9,356 bases of DNA, taken from contig CAIVCU010000160.1 of the NCBI GenBank assembly GCA_903904495.1, forward strand, positions 1-9,356, written 5' to 3'. Positions 1 to 5,388 of the stretch are shown here, one piece after another. The position numbers were made by a program, and so were the translations under genes. This stretch comes from an uncultured Chlorobiaceae bacterium (lineage in GTDB: Bacteria > Bacteroidota > Chlorobiia > Chlorobiales > Chlorobiaceae). The stretch's first letter is position 1; every line of letters starts with the position of its first letter. The notes under the pieces are model-generated. The model was given only the letters and a program-made list of their open reading frames with translations, did not search any database and was not told the DNA's origin.

Positions 1-1
1 G

Positions 2-790
2 AACCGCCAGAGCCTGAATACTGTCTGCCGCTCCGCATTGTGCCCTAACCTGCACGAGTGCTGGTCACGGGGCACGGCAACTTTCCTGCTCCTCGGCAAT
101 GTCTGTACCCGCACCTGCAGGTTCTGTGCAGTCGGAAAGGCAGCAAGCCCCCCCCTGCCAGATCCTCTGGAACCCGAAAACATCGCTCTTGCCATTCAAT
201 CCATGCAGGTGAAGCATGCCGTTCTTACCAGCGTTACCCGTGACGACCTCCAAGATGGAGGCGCAGAACATTGGGTAGCAACTATACGTGCCATCCGATC
301 ACTTAACCCGTTGGCCACCATAGAGTGTCTTATTCCGGATTTTCAGGCCAACGAAAGCGCTCTTGACATGGTGATGGCGGAAAAACCTGAGGTACTGAAC
401 CATAATATTGAAACAGTGCCCTCCCTTTACTCGAAGGTACGCCCGCAGGCCAGCTACCAAGCATCACTGCAGCTTTTGCAGCGAGCTAAAAAGAAGCACG
501 GCCTCTCTACCAAGTCAGGTCTCATGGTTGGTATGGGTGAAACTGCCATGGAGATTACCGATTCACTCCAGGACCTTGTACGTCATGGCTGCGATATGGT
601 AACCATCGGTCAATACCTCCAGCCATCCTCCGGGCACATGCCTGTTAGTCGCTATGTCACGCCGGAGGAATTTGAGCAATACCGCAGCATTGCCGAATCT
701 GCAGGCTTCAAGCAGGTGCAGTCAGCACCTTTTGTCCGAAGCTCCTATCATGCAGAAGCTTATGCCAGTAACACAGCAGCTCTTTCTTAA
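2..790 (+). CDS. lipA: Lipoyl synthase, 5'-truncated by window edge
   Basis: This is a radical-SAM enzyme that inserts two sulfur atoms into octanoyl chains on lipoyl domains of the 2-oxoacid dehydrogenase complexes or GcvH, in the cytoplasm. The frame is open from base 2, so the gene starts upstream. 262 residues are visible, and about 25-40 N-terminal residues are probably missing compared with the usual ~290. Both 4Fe-4S signatures are present. The auxiliary-cluster motif CRSALCPNLHEC (C-x4-C-x5-C) lies at fragment residues 9-20, and the radical-SAM motif CTRTCRFC (C-x3-C-x2-C) at 35-42. The C-terminal RSSYHAE motif, whose serine ligates the auxiliary cluster in characterised LipA, is at about residues 246-252. 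The intervening sequence also fits the family (TSVTRDDLQDGGA, HNIETVP, GLMVGMGE). No terminator is visible before the next gene, 20 bp downstream. Confidence 0.97.
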   Translation, partial: NRQSLNTVCRSALCPNLHECWSRGTATFLLLGNVCTRTCRFCAVGKAASPPLPDPLEPENIALAIQSMQVKHAVLTSVTRDDLQDGGAEHWVATIRAIRSLNPLATIECLIPDFQANESALDMVMAEKPEVLNHNIETVPSLYSKVRPQASYQASLQLLQRAKKKHGLSTKSGLMVGMGETAMEITDSLQDLVRHGCDMVTIGQYLQPSSGHMPVSRYVTPEEFEQYRSIAESAGFKQVQSAPFVRSSYHAEAYASNTAALS

Positions 791-810
791 CCTATAACCA
801 CAACTAAGTA

Positions 811-1389
811 ATGGAACTATCGGTACCGGTGATGATTTATGCCTACTGGGCGTTTGCTTTTCTTGTAGGCTTTATCTTTTTCAAGAAGGATATTCTGTCG
901 TTCAACAGGGATTTCGACACCCGGAGAATCACGCTCTTCATTGCCTCTCTCCTGATTGTTGCAATTAATGCCTGGGTCTATTCGCATTCCACAACCGACG
1001 GAGGCCGCAAGCTCGATATCCTGACAGTCCTGATATTCACTATCGGCAACGGCATTGCTGAAACCTTCATGTTCTACGCTGTTTTTCAAATCGGCACAGC
1101 CCTAGCCGGCAAGTTCACCAAAAATCCATGGGTACTCTTCATCACCGGCTTTATCCTCTTCATGGTCTACAGTGGCCTTATCCACGGCCTCTTCTGGATA
1201 AATATCCTGCCGACACATGTAGTACAGACCAGTCCCTATAAACCATTTTTCATGCCCGTACAGATGCTCATAGCCTGCAGCTGGGCATTAACCTTCTTCT
1301 GGTACCGCGACATCAGAACCGTAATCCTTCTCCACTCCATGATCGATCTAACCATGGCCCTGAACGTAAAATTCTCACTCTTCCACTAA
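811..1389 (+). CDS. CPBP (CAAX protease/bacteriocin-processing)-like membrane protein
   Basis: This is a 192-residue polytopic membrane protein with hydrophobic segments near residues 7-24, 39-56, 70-93, 105-122 and 148-165. Three spaced motifs resemble the CPBP/Abi intramembrane protease family: an acidic site GIAETFMFY (E84) where the family has EExxxR, SGLIHGLFW (H125), and LLHSMIDL (H175, D179). The usual Glu-Glu pair and Arg of the first motif are not intact (E84-T85, no Arg), so protease activity is doubtful. It may be a degenerate or non-catalytic member. The ATG follows lipA by 20 bp, with only a weak ribosome-binding site, so co-transcription with lipA is plausible. The CPBP assignment rests on motif spacing seen by eye and could be wrong. 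The membrane topology is more certain. Confidence 0.8.
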   Translation: MELSVPVMIYAYWAFAFLVGFIFFKKDILSFNRDFDTRRITLFIASLLIVAINAWVYSHSTTDGGRKLDILTVLIFTIGNGIAETFMFYAVFQIGTALAGKFTKNPWVLFITGFILFMVYSGLIHGLFWINILPTHVVQTSPYKPFFMPVQMLIACSWALTFFWYRDIRTVILLHSMIDLTMALNVKFSLFH

Positions 1390-1399
1390 TCAAAGCCCT

Positions 1400-1510
1400 G
1401 CAAGCTCAGCACTCCGCAATGAGTACTCAGAACTATCCCCCCTCCCGTGTCATCCCGACCAACGGGAGGGATCTCTCTCTATTGCCCACTGCTAACTGCC
1501 GACTGCCAAC
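1400..1510 (+). repeat. Heptanucleotide tandem repeats, locus 1
   Basis: Two short arrays run in 7-base register. The first, 1405-1432, has four CTCAGMA-like units: CTCAGCA, CTCCGCA, ATGAGTA and CTCAGAA. The second, 1483-1510, has four consecutive units, all differing only at the fourth and fifth bases (TGCCCAC, TGCTAAC, TGCCGAC, TGCCAAC). A hairpin repeat sits between them. The same two unit types in the same order recur at 8434-8505, and both loci begin with GCAAGCTCA. The pattern resembles the short tandemly repeated repetitive (STRR) heptamers known from cyanobacteria. No coding role is seen: a 101-codon open frame at 1419-1724 runs through the repeats and is probably spurious. Confidence 0.75.
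1440..1475 (+). repeat. Dispersed hairpin repeat, copy A
   Basis: The core TCCC-gaccaac-GGGA lies at 1453-1467, followed by GGGATCT. A larger perfect inverted repeat surrounds it: CCCTCCCGT (1440-1448) pairs with ACGGGAGGG (1462-1470) across a 13-base loop. The same core occurs at 8861-8875 (same strand) and inverted at 5314-5328. No T-run follows, so it is not a classical terminator. It is better read as a REP-like intergenic element. Confidence 0.75.
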
Positions 1511-1544
1511 GTTCCCTTTCTTAACTCCTCCCTCCTTAGCTACC

Positions 1545-1600
1545 CTGCAGGCTGAGCTGAATAAGCAATTTGCGCTGATTGCGTTGCTGGATAATGATTT
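1545..1600 (+). repeat. Repeat segment following hairpin copy A (CTGCAG...GAGCTGAA)
   Basis: The block beginning CTGCAGGCTGAGCTGAA resembles the block at 8922-8970, which begins CTGCAGACGGAGCTGAA. Both lie downstream of a hairpin copy on the same strand. Read in the same frame, the two give LQAELNKQFALI and LQTELNWHFERI, so the similarity holds at peptide level and both may be relics of one coding sequence. I do not recognise the parent protein. The C-terminal helices of type I restriction methyltransferases are a loose possibility only. The rest of 1600-1634 shows nothing recognisable. Confidence 0.5.
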
Positions 1601-1635
1601 GAGTAAACTGGATACCCGGACACGGTTGATGCTTC

Positions 1636-1699
1636 AATTCACAGTATTCATTCCTTCTCTATACTCTATAGTTATACAGAGACGAAACCTTTGTGAATT
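1636..1699. promoter_or_regulatory. Inverted repeat flanking the candidate promoter
   Basis: AATTCACA (1636-1643) and TGTGAATT (1692-1699) are perfect 8-base inverted arms 48 bases apart. They bracket the candidate -10 element, and the left arm overlaps the -35 element. They could be paired operator half-sites for a regulator of the redox cassette. No regulator gene is in the window, and an 8-base match can arise by chance. Confidence 0.25.
1638..1665 (+). promoter_or_regulatory. Candidate sigma70-like promoter upstream of the redox cassette
   Basis: TTCACA (1638-1643) and TATACT (1660-1665) are separated by 16 bases. The site lies about 95 bp before the start of the aldo/keto reductase remnant and could drive the whole 1758-4085 cassette. 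It was identified by eye from consensus only. Confidence 0.35.
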
Positions 1700-1757
1700 A
1701 AAATGGGTTGTTGTTGCTATGTAATCAAGAAATCCATCCATCCGATCGGAGGTTCCC

Positions 1758-1851
1758 ATGCAAAAGCGCAAACTTGGAAACAGTGACCTCAATGATCGCT
1801 TTGAAAGGAGCCCGGTTGCCTGAGAGTGCGCTGAAAATGACTGGATTGTAA
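1758..1851 (+). pseudogene. Aldo/keto reductase remnant, internally deleted
   Basis: An ATG at 1758 with a good ribosome-binding site (CGGAGG, 1747-1752) begins MQKRKLGNSDL, the typical N-terminus of the aldo/keto reductase family (family style: M-x-K-R-x-L-G-x-S-x-L). That frame stops at 1821-1823 after 21 codons. In the +1 frame, 1792-1851 reads MIALKGARLPESALKMTGL and then a stop. This matches the usual family C-terminus (I-x-x-x-G-x-R-x-P-E...L-x-x-x-G). The gene therefore seems to have kept about 11 N-terminal and 19 C-terminal codons and lost roughly 290-300 codons in one internal deletion that also shifted the frame. No catalytic residue (Asp, Tyr, Lys, His) remains. The alternative, a translated 21-residue leader peptide for the dehydrogenase, is less likely. 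Confidence 0.7.
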
Positions 1852-1913
1852 GGCTTTCTTGCGACAAGTCTTTTTCTCAAAACAAAATCGATTTAAACGT
1901 TACGGAGGAAATG

Positions 1914-2975
1914 ATGACAATTAATGCACAAGGCTACGCTACCCAATCCGCAACAAGCGAACTTATTCCTTTTAACTTTCAACGCCGTGATCCACGTCCC
2001 GGCGACGTGGCAATCGAGATTCTTTATTGCGGAGTCTGCCATTCCGACATTCACTCTGCCCGCAACGAATGGGGTGGGACTCAATATCCCTTTGTTCCGG
2101 GGCATGAAATCGTCGGACTCGTAACGGCCGTCGGTAATAAGGTCGGCAAATTCAAGGTTGGTGATCTCGTCGGTGTCGGCTGTCTGGTGGATAGCTGCTG
2201 TAGCTGTCACTCGTGCAACGATGGTTTGGAGCAATATTGCGACAATGGCTTTACCGGAACCTATGGCAGCGAAGACAAGATTGGGGGAACACCGCACAAA
2301 AGGACCTTGGGCGGTTATTCAGACAAGATTACGGTTGCGGAGCGTTTTGTCCTGCGTATTCCGGCCAATCTCGACCCTGCTGCCGCCGCTCCACTGCTTT
2401 GTGCTGGCATTACAACCTATTCGCCGCTCAAACATTGGAAAGTCGGGGTCGGGCAGAAAGTTGGTATTATTGGGCTTGGCGGACTTGGACATATGGGTGT
2501 GAAATTAACCCACGCCATGGGCGCTCATGTGGTGATGATTACAACTTCACCCGAAAAAGGACAAGACGCCAAAAAGCTAGGTGCGGATGAAGTGCTGCTG
2601 TCAAAGAACGCCGATGCGATGAAGGCGGCGGAAAATAGTTTTGACTTCCTTCTCAACACAATTCCTGTTGGACATGATGTTGATCCTTATATGGCGCTCC
2701 TGAAGCGTGACGCGACAATGGTGGTTGTTGGAGCCGTTGAGCCTTTGACTGAAGTAAGTGGTGTTCCATTCATCTTCCGTCGTCGTTCTATGGCGGGCTC
2801 GCTGATAGGCGGATTGCCTGAAACGCAGGAGATGTTGGATTTCTGCGGTATACACAACATCACTTGCGACATTGAGATGGTCAACATGAAGGATATTAAC
2901 AAAGCCTATGACCGAACAGTCAAGGGCGACGTGAAATATCGCTTTGTCATCGACATGGCTTCCTTGAAATCCTGA
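1914..2975 (+). CDS. Zinc-dependent NAD(P) alcohol dehydrogenase, YahK/CAD-like
   Basis: A cytosolic medium-chain dehydrogenase of the cinnamyl-alcohol-dehydrogenase/YahK/Ahr group, which usually reduces aldehydes to primary alcohols with NADPH. Counting from the ATG at 1911 (354 residues), the catalytic zinc ligands are C43 (YCGVCHSD), H65 (PGHE) and C164 (LLCAG). The structural zinc site is C96, C99, C102 and C110 (C-x2-C-x2-C-x7-C). The Rossmann motif GLGGLG is at 188-193. A TTSPEK segment after the second strand fits NADPH preference. Length and all key residues are normal for the family. Two ATGs are in tandem; the second (1914) is preferred because GGAGG (1904-1908) is 5 bases from it and only 2 from the first. 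The gene lies between an aldo/keto reductase relic and a cupin relic, so it is a survivor of a larger redox operon. The natural substrate is unknown. Confidence 0.95.
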   Translation: MTINAQGYATQSATSELIPFNFQRRDPRPGDVAIEILYCGVCHSDIHSARNEWGGTQYPFVPGHEIVGLVTAVGNKVGKFKVGDLVGVGCLVDSCCSCHSCNDGLEQYCDNGFTGTYGSEDKIGGTPHKRTLGGYSDKITVAERFVLRIPANLDPAAAAPLLCAGITTYSPLKHWKVGVGQKVGIIGLGGLGHMGVKLTHAMGAHVVMITTSPEKGQDAKKLGADEVLLSKNADAMKAAENSFDFLLNTIPVGHDVDPYMALLKRDATMVVVGAVEPLTEVSGVPFIFRRRSMAGSLIGGLPETQEMLDFCGIHNITCDIEMVNMKDINKAYDRTVKGDVKYRFVIDMASLKS

Positions 2976-2990
2976 CACAGAGATGAAGTA

Positions 2991-3108
2991 ATGAAAATCA
3001 TACGAAACGGTTCACAGCCATCAACCAAAGAACCGGACGAATACTTTACAGGAACGGTGCAGAGCAATCTGTACTTTGCAGGAACCGAACCAGCAGCTAA
3101 GGAAATGA
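2991..3108 (+). pseudogene. Cupin-domain protein remnant (N-terminal stub)
   Basis: An ATG 15 bp after the dehydrogenase stop begins MKIIRNGSQPSTKEPDEYF, followed by TGTV. This is the N-terminus of small cupins of the (R)-mandelonitrile-lyase-like type that often accompany alcohol dehydrogenases, aldo/keto reductases and SDRs. Similarity continues for about 35 residues (to GTEPAA at about 3098). The frame then runs through unrelated DNA to a stop at 3180-3182. The metal-binding histidines and beta-barrel of a cupin (normally ~130 residues) are absent. In another frame, EPNQQLRK and a stop (3106-3108) could be the original C-terminus, which would make this a frame-shifting internal deletion like that in the aldo/keto reductase remnant. 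That C-terminal part is an inference. Confidence 0.6.
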
Positions 3109-3111
3109 TCA

Positions 3112-3195
3112 ATGTCAGACAACCTAACCGCTGTGCAAAAGGCATACGGAGATATTTCTCCCAAACTCGCAGATATCAGTGACCAGAGGCAATAG
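3112..3195 (+). pseudogene. Carboxymuconolactone decarboxylase-family remnant (N-terminal stub)
   Basis: An ATG at 3112, with AAGGAA at 3099-3104, begins MSDNLTAVQKAYGDISPKLA, then DISDQRQ and a TAG at 3193-3195, 27 codons in all. The first ~24 residues match the N-terminus of CMD/AhpD-like proteins, which normally continue with a VLFGDVWxRPGLSxRDRSL segment. Here the match breaks at DISD, and the core helices are missing. Beyond the TAG the same frame reads LKKFEESSTSNSRIMI and ends at a TGA (3244-3246) that overlaps the SDR start as ATGA. The deletion may therefore have joined this gene to the tail of something that was once translationally coupled to the SDR gene. Confidence 0.6.
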
Positions 3196-3242
3196 CTGAA
3201 AAAGTTTGAAGAAAGCTCGACATCTAACTCAAGAATAATGAT

Positions 3243-4085
3243 ATGACAAAACACACGCCGACAAATGTTATCGTAGTCATTGGAACCGGGTCAATCGGTC
3301 AAGCGATTGCACGACGGGTCAGCGCAGGGAAACATGTAGTGCTCGCTGATTTGCGTCAAGAAAACGCTGATATGGCGGCAAAAACTTTAAGCGAAGCTGG
3401 ATTCAATGTCAGTACAGCAAAAGTCGATGTGTCTTTGCGTTCTTCGGTTCAATTCCTAGTTAAGACAGCCACATCCTTTGGCGAAATTTCCGGTGTCATT
3501 CACGCTGCAGGTGTTTCCCCTTCTCAAGCATCGCCGGAAACAATCCTGAAGGTTGATCTTTACGGAACCGCGCTTGTTCTTGAGGAATTCGGCAATGTTA
3601 TCGCGCACGGCGGTTCTGCTGTCGTCATTGCATCACAATCGGGACATCGTCTTGGCGCGCTGACGGTTGAGCAGGATAAAGCCCTTGCAACAACACCAGT
3701 TGAAGAACTCCTCGCCCTTCCAATGCTTCAGTTAAACCAGATCAAGGACTCCCTTCACGCTTATCAGCTGTCAAAACGTGGAAACTCATTGCGCGTAATG
3801 GCCGAAGCAGTGCGATGGGGCAAGCGCGGTGCTCGGGTTAATACTATTAGCCCCGGCATCATTATTACACCGCTTGCCAAAGATGAATTGACTGGCCCTC
3901 GTGGTGAAGGATATCGCCGTATGATCGAACTATGCCCAGTCAGGCGTGCGGGAACCCCTGACGAAGTTGGAAATCTGGGAGCGCTGCTTATGGGCCCGGA
4001 TGGCGCGTTTATCACAGGCAGTGACTTCCTCATGGATGGCGGGGTAACGGCATCCTATCGGTTCGGCGAACTCGCTCCGGAATGA
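3243..4085 (+). CDS. Short-chain dehydrogenase/reductase (SDR family oxidoreductase)
   Basis: A 280-residue classical-type SDR, predicted cytosolic, that oxidises or reduces a hydroxyl/carbonyl substrate with a nicotinamide cofactor. The Gly-rich cofactor loop is GTGSIG (14-19). An acidic residue ending strand 2 (D36 in VLADLR) suggests NAD(H) preference. HAAG (87-90) replaces the usual NNAG, so the structural/catalytic Asn is substituted. The active site is a serine in ASQSG (S131/S133) with Y174-x3-K178 in YQLSK. SPGIIITP (203-210) and GSDFLMDGG (259-267) fit the family C-terminal half. The ~30 residues between the Ser strand and the Tyr helix are longer than in minimal SDRs. The ATG overlaps an upstream stop as ATGA and has little ribosome-binding site of its own, so it was probably translationally coupled to a now-deleted upstream gene. 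The substrate is unknown. Confidence 0.92.
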   Translation: MTKHTPTNVIVVIGTGSIGQAIARRVSAGKHVVLADLRQENADMAAKTLSEAGFNVSTAKVDVSLRSSVQFLVKTATSFGEISGVIHAAGVSPSQASPETILKVDLYGTALVLEEFGNVIAHGGSAVVIASQSGHRLGALTVEQDKALATTPVEELLALPMLQLNQIKDSLHAYQLSKRGNSLRVMAEAVRWGKRGARVNTISPGIIITPLAKDELTGPRGEGYRRMIELCPVRRAGTPDEVGNLGALLMGPDGAFITGSDFLMDGGVTASYRFGELAPE

Positions 4086-4265
4086 CAGATGACCATTACA
4101 GAGGGAAGATGCCGCCTTGCCAGCACGAACAGCACTGCCTGAGCGTCCGCAGAAGGAAGTATTGAAACCAATTTTCATTCTGTAGTGTTAAGCTTGGATG
4201 TGGTCAATGCAAATCATTTGATAGCCAGGAAAGTGAATTTGTAAAAGCAAGGGTTCAAAGAGTGA

Positions 4266-4922
4266 ATGAATTTAATAATGTATTTATACCGTAATATTGC
4301 ATCTCGCACAATGTTATCCGTTGCAATACTCTTGTGTTCGCTGCTTTTTTATCCTTTAACAGCTCTACCAGTAAATGAAAATATTACTGATACCTCTTCA
4401 TCAGAAATTATTGGATTAATGAAGGGAGAACCCGTTGTTACACTTTCACAGCTTAGTGATGGAGTTACTGGCGTAACGGGGAAAATATATATCGCCGCAC
4501 CGCCCAAAAAAGTGTGGGAAGTAATAACAGATTATAATCATCATAAGAACTTTATCCCGAACGTTATCGACAGCGGTTTGATCTCAGACAATGGCACTGA
4601 ACAGGTGATGTTTCAAACGGGAAAAAGCAGAATATTGATTTTCTCAATGAAGGTATATGTAAAATTAAAAATCAGTGGTGAGTATTTAAAACATCTTGAT
4701 TTTCAGCAAATAAGTGGCGATTTCAAGGTGTATAAAGGAGGTTGGATTCTTGAAGATTACGCTCGGGGACGAGGAACGCTTCTTTTCTATAAATCCGAAG
4801 TTAAACCTGATTTTTTTGCTCCTTCGTTTATTGTCAGACATGTTCAGAAGCATGACTTTCCGGAGGTGCTGTCAGCAATTAAAGCAAAAGCTGAATCGAC
4901 TGGCTCTCCACTTCAAAAGTGA
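4266..4922 (+). CDS. SRPBCC/START-like (polyketide cyclase/dehydrase) protein with N-terminal membrane or signal segment
   Basis: This is a 218-residue protein. Residues ~15-33 form a hydrophobic segment (MLSVAILLCSLLFYPLTAL) that could be a signal peptide, cleaved near ALPVN, or a membrane anchor. The remainder resembles the SRPBCC cyclase/dehydrase group, whose helix-grip fold has a hydrophobic cavity for lipid-like ligands. Diagnostic stretches are IYIAAPPKKVWEVITDYNHH (74-93), FIPNVIDS (96-103), ISGDFKVYKGGW (149-160) and PDFFAPSFIVRHV (181-193). No catalytic residues can be assigned and the ligand is unknown. A periplasmic or membrane-facing location is inferred from the N-terminus. A second in-frame ATG at 4278 is possible, and neither start has a strong ribosome-binding site. 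It appears monocistronic, with 180 bp before it. Its base composition is more AT-rich than lipA or the dehydrogenase. Confidence 0.88.
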   Translation: MNLIMYLYRNIASRTMLSVAILLCSLLFYPLTALPVNENITDTSSSEIIGLMKGEPVVTLSQLSDGVTGVTGKIYIAAPPKKVWEVITDYNHHKNFIPNVIDSGLISDNGTEQVMFQTGKSRILIFSMKVYVKLKISGEYLKHLDFQQISGDFKVYKGGWILEDYARGRGTLLFYKSEVKPDFFAPSFIVRHVQKHDFPEVLSAIKAKAESTGSPLQK

Positions 4923-4959
4923 TCACAACACATGGCTCTATAATTTTTTCAGAGAAAGA

Positions 4960-5106
4960 AAATGAATTCTTTTCTTCTCCAGTGAGATCAGGCTCTCTTA
5001 GCAGTTCGGAAAAGTCCATTATTACGTTCATGGGAGTAAGTAACTCATAGCTGATATTGGCCAGAAACGCCGACTTTATGCGCTCGCTCTCTTCTGCTCC
5101 CAGGCG
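4960..5106 (-). pseudogene. Histidine-kinase dimerisation-domain (HisKA) relic
   Basis: Reading the minus strand from about 5106 down to 4960 gives LGAEESERIKSAFLANISYE, then LLTPMNVIMDFSELLREPDL, then TGEEK. This is recognisably the H-box region of a PAS-linked sensor kinase (family style: SxRLKSAFLANMSHEIRTPMNxIxGFSELL). Two key positions are changed: the phospho-accepting His is Tyr (TAT, plus-strand 5047-5049) and the following Ile-Arg is Leu-Leu. An in-frame stop lies about 50 bases further upstream, no start codon is convincing, and similarity is lost after GEEK. No ATP-binding domain is present. It is a fragment left by deletion or insertion, not a working gene. The rest of 4923-5388 has nothing else I recognise as coding. 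Confidence 0.65.
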
Positions 5107-5228
5107 AAGGTTACTCGCTATAGGGTTGTACTGGTATTACCCTCTGCTTTCAACGCTCTCCGTGCTTAATAACCTCTATGGAGGCAGCTCTGGCCAATAC
5201 TGTGCTTTTGCACCTAAGACTATCAGTT

Positions 5229-5257
5229 TTGAGAAATTTTTAACGGTATATTATATC
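5229..5257 (+). promoter_or_regulatory. Candidate promoter for the CheB/CheR-PAS gene
   Basis: TTGAGA (5229-5234) and TATATC (5252-5257) are spaced by 17 bases in an AT-rich patch. The leader to the ATG at 5389 would be about 125 bases and would include hairpin copy B. This is a consensus match by eye only. Confidence 0.3.
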
Positions 5258-5307
5258 TAATCACATTTTTAAAGTTACGATATTCTGGCTGTTTGAAATT
5301 TTTTATA

Positions 5308-5334
5308 GGTCACTCCCTTCGGTCGGGATGACAC
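5308..5334 (-). repeat. Dispersed hairpin repeat, copy B (inverted)
   Basis: On the minus strand this reads GTGTCATCCCGACCGAAGGG and continues AGTGACC. It shares GTGTCATCCCGACC with copy A at 1447-1460 and has the same TCCC-N7-GGGA core (5314-5328). It lies between the candidate promoter and the start of the CheB/CheR gene, so it would be in the mRNA leader. Confidence 0.75.
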
Positions 5335-5388
5335 AGAAAAGAGTTCGTAAACTCAGAGTGCAATGATACTTCAACATTGAGGAGTAAT

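Noticed and set aside
1440..1480. Rho-independent terminator after the CPBP-like gene
   Set aside because: The stem is strong but no T-run follows on the plus strand, and the core recurs elsewhere as a dispersed repeat.
1400..1510. CRISPR array
   Set aside because: Units are 7 bases in direct contact with no unique spacers.
1419..1724. 101-codon open frame after the CPBP-like gene
   Set aside because: It starts inside a heptamer repeat and runs through the hairpin element and low-complexity pyrimidine-rich DNA. It has no ribosome-binding site.
5057..5260. 67-codon plus-strand open frame
   Set aside because: It overlaps the histidine-kinase relic on the other strand, has no ribosome-binding site, and its peptide matches nothing I recognise.
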